Shown here: one piece after another, positions 40,975 through 49,914 of the stretch
Position numbering within the stretch: the first letter of the stretch is position 1
Layout of the letters: every line of letters begins with the position of its first letter
From: Skeletonema marinoi
Lineage: Eukaryota > Bacillariophyta > Thalassiosirophyceae > Thalassiosirales > Thalassiosiraceae
DNA length: 64,000 nt
Assembly: GCA_030544225.1 (NCBI GenBank)
Contig: CM060489.1
Location: forward strand, 3,305,368-3,369,367
Direction of reading: 5' to 3'
Made by a program: the position numbers and the translations under genes
Notes under the pieces: generated by a model
Seen by the model: only the letters and a program-made list of their open reading frames with translations
The model's database searches: none
What the model was told of the DNA's origin: nothing

Positions 40975-41865
40975 TGTTGTTGAATCTGTATTATTCTTGT
41001 CAGTTTGGTGGAGTTTGCTTTATTATTTTTACTCGTTTTATGGAGGTTTGAGTACTGTGGTTGACCGTGTTTTTTTTATGTGTGTACAGTACCATCAAGT
41101 TGGAGTTCTCGTGCATGATGAGCATCATTAAGTTGGAGTTCTCGTTGCATGATGGAGGTTTACTGTAGCGGATCAAGTTAGAGTTCTCGTGCATGATTTT
41201 ATGTAAGGTCGACTGCTCTACAACTTGAAGAAATCACGAAATGGCATCATCATTCTAATCAGTCCATGACAGCCATGACGTAGAGTCACGTCGATCTGCT
41301 GTCTCTGTTGTCTTTGTGAAATACGTCTACAGGCTGGAGATCGTCTACAGGCTACAGGCTGAAGATCAAAGACGGTCAGCACTATTCAATTCTCCATAAA
41401 AAATGAGTTGAAGACTATGTTGTAGGTGTGTAATATATCATCATTTGTTGCCGTAGTGCTGCCGCTGCCGAAAGGTATCATCTTTGGTCTTTTTGTAGTG
41501 GTGGGTGGTGGTGATGTTTTGAAGGTGCCCTATTTATCTGGCGGTCTGCTGCTTGCCTGCCTCGTGGAGGAAATGCGAATTGTTCCCTCGAAAAGAAAGG
41601 AGGGAACTTTTGGCTTAAAATATTTTAAGCGAATATGAATAAGCGTTTTGCTTAAGTTCCTGTATGTAGCTCATCTTGTGTTCTCTGTCCTTGCTTACCG
41701 CCTATTGCACTCTCAATACAATAGGTAGGAATACATTGCAACAGAACACAACGAAATCAATGAATAACATTGATAACAATCGTCAATGCTTACTGTATAA
41801 GGAGGTCGACTCCATATCATTTACAGGCAGTTATAATATTGACAATTAAGTACATAAGCAGTGTC
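40975..41865. other. Helitron internal spacer with short repeats and hairpins
   Basis: No gene is supported in these ~890 bp. Three copies of a ~27-bp repeat (core AAGTTGGAGTTCTCGTGCAT, slightly varied) lie at about 41094-41120, 41124-41155 and 41170-41197. A doubled CGTCTACAGGCT repeat lies at about 41325-41365. A hairpin GTTCCCTC/GAGGGAAC spans 41582-41607 and a perfect 18-bp palindrome (GCTTAAAATATTTTAAGC) lies at 41613-41630; both are downstream of the Rep-helicase stop. Confidence 0.6.
41582..41630 (-). terminator. Hairpin and palindrome 3' of the Rep-helicase gene
   Basis: Stem GTTCCCTC...GAGGGAAC with a 10-nt loop (41582-41607), next to the perfect palindrome GCTTAAAATATTTTAAGC (41613-41630). 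They lie about 240 bp past the stop codon. They could act in transcript ending, or be remnants of an internal Helitron-type terminator; the CTRR tetranucleotide expected of a true Helitron end is not present here. Confidence 0.35.
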
Positions 41866-44800
41866 TTATTCTTTCAGCAATAATTCCGGCCAAACAACAT
41901 TTCTGATATATGTGGTACCAGCATGAAGAAGACCTGGTAAAGCATTGAATTCCGTTTGATCTGCATACACATGCAATTCTTCTGGCTCGCCTCCTCTACT
42001 GAACGAAGTATACACCTGACCATGAGTGAAGACACTATTTGGTAGTTCAAGTCCAGTCACTGCAAGCGTTTGGCCTTGTGATCGATTCACTGTCATGTAA
42101 TAACTCAATAGAACAGGGTACTGTCGTCTTGTGAAGGAAATCCCAAGCTTCGAATCATTACAAATCATTGGCAGTCTGGGTATCAATATGTCTGTACCGT
42201 GGCCATCTAATGGAGATAAGATCAACAGATTGTTACGGAAGTCCTTCACAAGACAACGCTTCCCATTACAGAATCCTTTCTTCGGAATGAGGGATCGAAT
42301 CAGAATGATGCACGCTCCCTTTTTAAGTTTGAGATGGTGGGGTGGCAGTCCCGATGGTTCTTGCTGATTGAGCACCGTGCTGTCAAAGTGGTAGTTGTCA
42401 GTATCGTTCACGCATGAGTCGATGCTAAGGCTTTCAAAGAGATCGCCGGGTAGAATATCAATCATTTCGTTGTTTCGTTGCTGTATCAGATCATTCTTGC
42501 ACCCCAGAATGCAGCGTTCTTTGAGCCATTGCTTGTCAGTGCAATGAGCAGGGAAGTTTGTATACACTTTATCACGAACTTCATATGGAGAATGACAAAC
42601 CATATGATCTGGCAATGGAATCAAAGTATCATTTCCAACTGTTACTGAAGGAGAGACTGTCCCATTCCCTATATCTAACAACCACTTTTCAAACCAGCGT
42701 AATTGGGCGACACGGTCTTCATCATGATTTGCTTCCATGAGCCGTTCTATTCGCATGTTCTTCTTCAAATGGCGGATCTGAATGTGACGCCAAATTCTGC
42801 TATTCTTGATGGATTTCGCAGCAATTGAAGCTCTACGCCCATGGATGACTACTGGCGGTAGTTGCCGTAGATCAAAAATAAGCACAAGAAGCTTTCCTCC
42901 AAATGGCTCATTGTTATTCATCAGCTGTTTCAGAAAAGTATCAAGGCAGTCCAACAACTCACGTTCCATCATGGATACTTCGTCAATAGCAATGAATTTT
43001 GAGTGGCGTATGATTCGAGCTTCTTCTGAATCCAATGCAATGTTACATGTGTCCTGTCCAGTCAAAACTTTCGGTGGATGCCATCTTTTGTGGTATGTAG
43101 TGCCAAGCCGCAAGATGAGCGACGCAATGCCAGACATTGCACATGCTATTGCTATTCCATTGTCCTTCCTTGTGTATGCAAGAATGAGATTGATCAAGAA
43201 TGACTTGCCGGTCCCAGCCGGAGCGTCTAATCCAAAAAAGCCACCCTTGCCGACATCGATGCAAGCCTTGATTTCATTGAAAAAGGAAAGCTGTTCTGCG
43301 TTGGAATGGATGAGACGAATATTCCTATCAAAGTAATCAGTAGCACCAGGATCCAATTCACCGTCCATCCTATCCTGGTCAAGACGTACATCAGGCATTG
43401 CAAGGCCAAAGGTTTCATTGGTCTTTTGGAAATCACGAAAGAAGTTATTCAAGTAAAGGAGTAAGCCGTTTCGTGCGAGCAACAAAGCAACCTCTTCGCT
43501 GTTTCCACTTCGTATGTGCATACGAAGATAATCCTCCAACATATCATTTTCAAACTGTTGGTACAGTCCACCAATATTATTTGGATGGCAATGGATGACG
43601 ATGCTGCCAAACAAATCTCTCAGAGCAGCAGGCATTTTAACTTGTACCGCCTCCTCCATTGTTTTGATCCATACATAATCATTTTCCACCAAGTGCAATG
43701 CAACACAGGCGTCTTGGAATGTTGGATGCAGCGTACCGTCGATGGTTCGTAAGTCCTTGTACGATGTTGCTCTTTTTACATACTTCAATAGCAAGCGCAG
43801 GTAAAAGAGCTCTCCACTATTGGGTGTGAAAAGAGGCATACGGCCGATAGTATGTCGTCGGTTCGCACGCTTTGTCCATATCTTCTTATCGTTGTACACA
43901 TAATACCAAGGCATGTCCTCGTAGAAAGTATCAATCGCCTGTAAATAATCAGGATGATTTAGGTTGATGCCACGTTCATTGGCCAAGAAGAATTCTGTCA
44001 GATGTGTTTGCCTCCCCCGATCGAGTGCATTAGCAACACTCGAAGTAGTATTCCGATAGGTAACTCGTTGTCCTTCAGGTAGGTGTACTTGAAGCTGCAA
44101 TACCGGCGGGTTGATTTCCTCCATACTAAATCCTAACAAATTCCAAGCGGCGAAGACGGAAGAAATGTACCGTTTGGTAATGTAATGCTCACATTCGTCG
44201 ACATTAGTCTCCATGTCAACAGTGAGCAAGTCATGGCCTTTATGATTGTACTTGAATAGATACTTGATAGATGCAATGCTGACGACATACTGGACGTTAA
44301 TGTGAGCTCTATACTTCAACAGCAGATATGCATTGTAGGGCACGACATTTCTGTTGTCCACTTGTTTGCCACTACTTGTGGTAGCAGTATTGCCACCATT
44401 CTCGGGAGAGCGCCGACGATATTGGGGATAGTAATCGCTCCCAATGGTAGTATTGTCATTGAAGTCAAAAGGAAACTTCTTGCTGCAGTAGCCATTGTTC
44501 CAGCATGCCCATCCGTGAGAACAGGGCCCATGAATCATCTTATTTGTGACTAAATCGTACAATTCACGCTGTACTGTACCCTCCTCTCCTTGAGGCGGAA
44601 TCTCGGCGGAAATAATATTATCCAAGTTGGCCGGCGAGTCATCGAAGTTTTCAATCCATATCAATGTGTGGGTATGTGGAGCACCGCCTGGAGTGGATGA
44701 GTGCAGTGCATGTTTGTATGTTAGCTTGGGTGCTAAAGAGAGATTGCAAGATACAATTAGAGTAGTTCACTTACGTTTTTGGAATTCAACCGTGCTGCAC

Positions 44801-46686
44801 CGGGCAATGCACTTTCCGAAGATTCCATCCTTTTCTATATCTTTAATGAAAGCTCTGTATTTCTGCCAGTACACTCGTGCAATTATGTCGGGCCGATCGT
44901 ATGGATTTTGGCCTGGCATTAATTGGTCCATAACTTCCTTGCAAAACACATCCATAGTAAAAGTAATGAACAGATGAGGACGCCCAAAGACTCGACACAA
45001 AGCCATCGCGTCTTGGAATTTCTTATACATGTAACGATCGCTCCCATGGTAAGTTGATGGCAGGACTGTTGGTGTCCCCCCTCCTGTTGTTTTCTCTGCT
45101 GCTCGTTTCTTTAAGTTGGCATACTGTTCAGCGAAGAGTGCACTCTGATGTGTTTCAACCCAGCCGAGATCATTGCTTTCTACCTTTGCCCATGAATCAC
45201 ATATCCATTGCTGATACAACTTGCAGGCCAGATGAGTTATACAATATTTTTGGACAGTGCGTTCTTCGTCCTCAGGATCTATACTTTTGAGATCTCGCTG
45301 CATCATGTAGTACCTTGCATAATTTCTCGCAGATATTTTTATACCGTTGGCAGTATACATGTTACGGTGCCACCCTTCTTCTCCTGTTGGTCTGAGTAGT
45401 GGATAAAGGAGGGGATCATGAATGCCGAAGAAGTCTGGAATGCGACGTATTGGATTTTGTGTTGGATCAGATTGGCGCATCGGAGTTAAGATAGCATACT
45501 TGCTCAGATTTTCAGTTGTGTTATCCGGCAACAGAGCAAATATTTCAGTAGATTTCGGTGCATTAAATCTACCTGCGTGTCGACCTTCAGATGGATTAAT
45601 ATCCATTACGATTTGAACTTCGTCAGGATTAATTCCAGTTTTCTCAATCTCTTCATGAATAGTAAGGTACCGATGTAGTAGAGGATTTCCACACGATGTT
45701 AGAATGCGATGCAACAGTTGGAATATGTCTTTGTGCCTCTTATATATTGTTCGATTTCGCCGAACACCACAATTTTGTTGGACTCTAAGGTTAGCTTGCT
45801 CTTCCGCGTCACAGAACCAAATTTGCAAACACTTAGGTGTACCATCACCGAAGACAGATGGTAGTGATGGGAGCATTGGCCCTATTCGTTTGTATATCTG
45901 CCCATGCACTTTGAACGATGCCGGACCTCCTTGATAAACAGTTTGGTCGTCGACTTGTATTGATCCCATTGCCATTCCGGCATTGAAATATCGTAGAAGG
46001 TGACGGAAAGCCTGTGCTCTTGCATCATCTGATATGAACAGTTTGTACAGAGCGATAGGAACCGGCGGAGGCGGATCCAGTTTGACTTGATTTTGATTAC
46101 AGCACATTTTGCCCATGTGCTTCTTGTTATCTTGGTTCCGTCTAAATTCGACCTTGAATCCCAGTGCATCGCAATAATCGCACTTTATATCCATCGATCC
46201 AAGATCATTAGGAATGATGTTTGCTGTATTTGGATCAAAGGTATCAATATTGCACTTGCATGCTGGATAGGAGTTTACATTTTCTTGGTTGCGGCGTTCA
46301 TGATAGCGTTCTTGCTCGAAAACTCTTCGTCTTTGATTGTTTGCATCATGCTCACGTTGTTGTGCGTCATGCTGATGTTGTTCCTGATGTTGTTCCTGAT
46401 AGCGTTCTTCATTTAAGACTCTTCGTCTTTGATTGCTTGCATCATGCTCACGTTGTTGTGCGTCATGCTGATGTTGTTCCTGATGTTGTTCCTGATAGCG
46501 TTCTTCATCTAAGACTCTTCGTCTTTGATTGCTTGCATCATGCTCACGTTGTTGTCCGTCATGCTCATGTTGTTGTTCACGGCGTTGGTTCCGTAGTTCA
46601 TTTTGCCTACTTCGTTCATTTTCTACATCATTATTGTTGATGTCCAATTGTTGTAGATGATCCTCTAACTCATTAAAGTCACTCAT
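41866..46686 (-). CDS. Helitron Rep-helicase (HUH endonuclease + PIF1-like helicase), two exons
   Basis: Exon 1 is 46686-44775 and exon 2 is 44687-41866, joined over an 87-nt GT-AG intron (44688-44774, phase 1). The product is 1,577 aa. Splicing restores VEFQKRGAPHTHTLIWIE, the Rep HUH motif (H-T-H), which the intron splits. Order of parts: a Gln/Arg/His-rich N-terminus with ~32-aa repeats; a Cys-rich segment (CKCNIDTF, CDYC); the Helitron_like_N domain (FGRPHLFITFTMDVFCKEV); HUH; VVPYNAYLLLKYRAHINVQY; IKYLFKYNHKGHD; and CEHYITKRYISSVFAAW, with paired Tyr candidates for strand cleavage. The helicase follows: APAGTGKSFLINL (Walker A), FIAIDEVSMMERELL (Walker B), LIFDLRQLPPVV and SYYMTVNRSQGQTLAVTGLE. 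It nicks and unwinds single strands for rolling-circle transposition. No disabling change is seen. Confidence 0.95.
46320..46585. repeat. Coding tandem repeats in the Rep N-terminus (about 96 bp)
   Basis: About two and a half copies of a ~96-bp unit encoding QQREHDASNQRRRVLDEERY and QEQHQEQHQHDA. The copies are almost identical in DNA, indicating recent expansion. The encoded segment is very polar and probably coiled coil or disordered. Confidence 0.8.
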
Positions 46687-46884
46687 GTTTATTTGTAAGA
46701 TTGATATATCTTTTGCTCAATGCAGTATGAGTTGTTTGGTTGCTATGGGATTGAAGAGAGTGAGCGCCTGCTGCGCATGCTGTATGCATTTTACTCAACT
46801 TTGGTTGGAGGAAATTCGTAGTATTGCAACGTCAGAATTACTTCTACAACTCACATCGACCACAATGTACGATTCCCCAATCGG

Positions 46885-47060
46885 CCACTTTCTACGTGGT
46901 GGTCTACGTAGGAATCATACGCTACAATTCCACATTGCGAAATTTTCTACGTGGTGGTCTACGTAGGAATCATACGCTACAATTCCACATTGCGAAATTT
47001 TCTACGTGGTGGTCTACGTAGGAATCATACGCTACAATTCCATAATGCGGAATTTGCTTT
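46885..47060. repeat. 55-bp tandem repeat, three copies, near the Helitron 5' end
   Basis: The unit starts CTACGTGGTGGTCTACGTAG and recurs at 46892, 46947 and 47002, exactly 55 bp apart. It continues GAATCATACGCTACAATTCC. Each unit contains the palindrome CTACGTAG. The block lies 15-190 bp inside the Helitron 5' terminus, before the Rep-helicase start codon, so it could be a subterminal transposase-binding array or part of the promoter. Confidence 0.85.
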
Positions 47061-47074
47061 TTATAGTAATTAGA

Positions 47075-48562
47075 TTTCGTCATATCCAAAACGATTGCCG
47101 TCCCGTTGTTGTACACATGTGGATAGATACTGGACAAAGATGAGACTTTTGACTTTGATCCTCCAGACTGTTGTTTTTGTTGCAGTTCATGTCGTTTCAA
47201 TTGCGATGGTGACGATTTACGTGAAGTAATTGCATTAATCAATGCCATCATCGGGCTACCAGCACTCATGCCACCCCTACCAGCACCTGACTCAGACGCT
47301 TCATTCCTACCCAAATGATAATGATGAGATTGCAAAGCAGGATTGGTTGGAAACGCTTTTCGCCACGCACCCCAATCTCTATAATACCGTTCATTCAATT
47401 GCTCAAATGCATAATGCTGTTCCAATGGAGGCATGTATGCCATACGTGTCGCCAAGTCACCATCACCTAATGCAGGCATTATCAACTTCATCAGATCCGA
47501 GTCTACACCACCTCGTATGGAACGAAAGATGAAGCTTGTTAGAATGGGTAGGAAAAGGGGTGCGTATGCGGATGAGACATTGCGGCGAAGTAGTGTCGGA
47601 AGGATTACTATCACAAGAAGTAGTAGTAACGGAACTGCAGGGGAAGGTTTTGTAGGCATGTCTTCTTCAAGGCCATCATCAGTTCGAGTTTGATTTCTTT
47701 TTGCAATGGAGCTATCATCATCTGTCATTGCAATTGAAGATCGAGAGGGCAAAAAGTACCGTCTAACAACCTCCGCTACCAGAATTAGCTTTAACACATC
47801 AGTCGACCACCGCAATACAATCTTCCTCTCGCCAGTGATTGCATTAACTTGTGTCGGTATAATATTATACTGGATACAGAAATGATAAATTTCTTTCCGG
47901 AAGGCAATGATTGCAAGTAGGATGTAAATATTGAATTGACTGCTTTTCCATAGTTTGTAGAGGCGTTTATTGATGCTTGATCTCTTTTTAGATGATTTGG
48001 ATTTCGATATGGATGATGTGTACTTTGATTGTTTGCTTTTGGAAATTGTGATGAGATCCTCATCTTCTTCGCCCTCATCATCATCTATTAGTTCCTCATC
48101 TGATGATTCCTCATCTTCAATCTCACTTTCTTCACTGCCGCTCCCATCATCAGAAGTGGTGTCGTCATCATCGGTGCTGTCGGAATTATCTACTTTGTCA
48201 TCTTTAGGCGGTTCATATTCTGGATTTTCCTGCACCAAATCATCATCTCCACCTCCTCTCACTCCGAATAATGATAGAACAGGCATATTGTTATTGTTGT
48301 TCAATTGATAATTCTTGCTGGTAGATGCAAACAACGGATGAAAACTTCTTCGATGACGTGGCCGGTTTAGACCGATCAAATGATTGGCGTTGACGCAACA
48401 GAGAAGTGCCGCCATTGCAAATAGCGATGATGTAGGTAGTAGTGGAGGCCGAGAGGGGCCGTAGAGGCTGGTGCAGCGGGCCATTGGTTTCATCTTAGAG
48501 ATTCTAGATGATGTGTAGGAGAACGTTTTACGGCGGAAGCGGAATGCAAAATGCAAAATCAT
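47075..48562 (-). pseudogene. 5' half of the split S49 (SohB-like) peptidase gene
   Basis: This half encodes the N-terminal 496 residues. A possible signal or organelle presequence (LFAMAALLCCVNANH) is followed by a long acidic Ser/Asp/Glu region (about 110-175) and Ser/Lys repeats. Hydrophobic segments follow (FNIYILLAIIAF, VLKLILVAEVV, VPLLLLLVIVILPTLL), then a region ending GTAIVLDMTK. That last strand is the start of the S49 fold, and the rest of the fold is at 38162-37149. The Helitron interrupts the gene after the AAA codon; in its present state the frame runs 34 codons into Helitron DNA and stops at 46970. The uninterrupted gene would encode about 833 residues. The protein is probably membrane-anchored in an organelle, which is an inference from the hydrophobic segments. 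An alternative start is the ATG of MKPMARCTS. Confidence 0.85.
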
Positions 48563-48604
48563 GAAAATGATGGAGAGTCGGGCCCGCCAAAATCACCAAG
48601 CTAG

Positions 48605-48871
48605 AGTCCGCCCGCCAACCGACACAAATGTGTCGCCTATTCGGATAGAAAAACAGCCACTTTATAGCCACATCACAGCTACTAATAACCAAAATATACT
48701 GTTTTCTATCCAGACACAAAATGCCATCGCAGCAAAAAAAATATCATCGATAGCTGTTTGTGTCTGGATAGAAAACAGTACATTTTGGTTATATGGAGGC
48801 TTAATGTGGCTATAAAATTGCAATTTTTCTATCCGATAGGCGACACATTTGTGTCGGTTGGCGGGCGGACT
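48605..48871. mobile_element. Foldback/MITE-like element with ~120-bp inverted arms
   Basis: The left arm (48605-48724) and right arm (48752-48871) are inverted copies. Both ends, read inward, begin AGTCCGCCCGCCAACCGACA and share CTGTTTTCTATCCAGACACA further in. About 27 bp form the centre. Within each arm CGACACAAATGTGTCG is itself a small palindrome. No coding capacity is present. The flanks (CTAG on the left, AGCA on the right) give at most a 2-bp repeat, so the target duplication is unclear. It lies 43 bp upstream of the 5' start of the split S49 gene, in its promoter region. Confidence 0.8.
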
Positions 48872-49151
48872 AGCAAGCAAGGTTGTCACGCACGGAACGT
48901 TGCTTTGGCTGCCAGCAGCTTCAGCCGACATTCCTTGTAGTGAAGAACATAATATTCAATCTGAGAAGATCATGAAGCCATAATACCTCTCCGCTGCGAC
49001 TGCGGCTGCCTCTGCGCAGTCGATGTCCATGGCTACGGAGTGAGTATTCTGCCTCTTCTCTCTCTCTCTCTCTTCATTGTAGATGCCGTTGCCTGTGTCT
49101 GTTTCGTGGCTTAATAACACATCTCTTTGACCCTTTTGCGCTCAACAGTCC
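48872..49151. other. Intergenic region with a (CT)n run
   Basis: A CT-dinucleotide run lies at about 49055-49073. A segment reading SMSMATE at about 49020-49042, followed by GTGAGT and later CAACAG, looks like an exon and splice sites of the small gene to the right, but the join does not keep that frame. Confidence 0.35.
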
Positions 49152-49496
49152 ATGAGCTACACCTACACGAATGAGAAGACAAGCACTGGAACTGGAAGAG
49201 CAAGCAAGGTCGCAAAGATCGCGAAAGCAGTCAAGGCCAAGAACACCAAGGCGATTGGATCTTTCAGCATGAGCCAAGACTATGGCGGTAGCTGCTTACA
49301 GTTGGAAAGTCTCTACCAACCAGAGAGCAATGGAGTCATCTACGCAGATATTATATTAGATAGGAGAGTTCTAAGAAAGCATACATGCCTTGTGTCAAGT
49401 AGAGTGCAGAAGGTTGAAGGCAACGACGAGATAGGTAAATCGGCACATCTTCAAAATGTCGTTCTATCTGAACTCAAGTGGTCATTGGATCATTAG
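49152..49496 (+). CDS. Small Lys/Ala/Ser-rich protein, possibly partial or decayed
   Basis: A 114-codon frame starting MSYTYTNEKTSTGTGRASKV, then AKIAKAVKAKNTKA. The basic, small-residue composition recalls the secreted gene at 9573, and an upstream block (MSMATE at about 49026) with GT/AG signals hints at a missing first exon carrying a signal peptide. The obvious splice would put a stop in frame, so the gene may be broken or the exon may lie elsewhere. The second half (LESLYQPESNGVIYADIILD) is not recognised. Confidence 0.35.
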   Translation: MSYTYTNEKTSTGTGRASKVAKIAKAVKAKNTKAIGSFSMSQDYGGSCLQLESLYQPESNGVIYADIILDRRVLRKHTCLVSSRVQKVEGNDEIGKSAHLQNVVLSELKWSLDH

Positions 49497-49914
49497 CTCT
49501 ACTCGGTGAGATAAATGGTCACGACGATCAGGACACATAGACTGAGACTGAGGGCTGAGGCACCTAACTCCGTGCCGATGACCTTCAAGAAGTGAGGGTT
49601 TTCTATCGTAGAAAGTTCATGATATATTACCGACTCATTGTGAGGAGTATTATCAAGACTACAATAGTGCATTGGCACTGCTTGTCAAATCATTATGTTG
49701 TTCCACAATACTTACTATCTCCTTGGCCTACACATCACCTCCTTTCTCCGTTCCGCGTCGTTCCATAACCGTGTGAGTCTTGTAAATGTCTTATCGGTTT
49801 TTTTCTGTCACTGCCGCGATCTTGCCTCCATCCCAGCTCTGCAACAAGAAACTCCGAAAGATACAACAGTCGGTAGGACATCCGCAGGAATACACTTCAC
49901 ACGTCTCCCCAGCA
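49497..49914. other. Upstream region of the first ankyrin gene
   Basis: About 420 bp. The ankyrin frame is open from 49786, but those 43 codons show no similarity to the N-terminus of the paralogue at 58265, so they are treated as leader. No other gene is seen. Confidence 0.35.

Larger units (their letters stand above)
38163..47074 (-). mobile_element. Helitron rolling-circle transposon with passenger genes, apparently intact
   Basis: An 8,912-bp element read on the minus strand. The 5' end is TCTAATTACTATAAAAAG, a typical TC-type Helitron start, preceded by host A. The 3' end has a GC-rich hairpin (CGGACCG, 8-nt loop, CGGTCCG; plus positions 38169-38190), then TT and terminal CTAG, followed by host T. 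There is no target duplication, as expected for Helitrons inserting between A and T. Joining 47075 directly to 38162 restores one S49 peptidase frame across the site (VLDMTK|LDTMASSMER), which independently proves both ends. Contents: a Rep-helicase gene (46686-41866), an unknown gene (40974-39829), a nucleotidyltransferase-like gene on the other strand (38331-39668), 55-bp tandem repeats near the 5' end, and short repeats and hairpins in the interior spacer. Open frames everywhere suggest a recent insertion. Confidence 0.93.

Noticed and set aside
41000-41194. Minus-strand peptide repeating MHENSNL
   Set aside because: It is the translation of a short non-coding repeat in the Helitron spacer, lacks context for a gene and covers only 64 codons.
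41582-41630. Hairpin and palindrome considered as the Helitron 3' end
   Set aside because: No CTRR follows at the expected distance and no host coding frame is restored. The end at 38163 satisfies both criteria.
46221-46640. Plus-strand frame of repeated HAHVVVRHADVVPDVV
   Set aside because: It is the reverse-strand shadow of the 96-bp coding repeats in the Rep-helicase N-terminus.
38163-47074. Interpretation of the Helitron as a giant intron removed by splicing
   Set aside because: The 3' end has AG, but no GT lies at the 5' junction, so clean removal at the host boundary is not possible.
48020-48308. Plus-strand Ser-rich ORF opposite the acidic region of the S49 gene
   Set aside because: It is a shadow of the Asp/Glu-rich codons on the other strand, with no independent support.
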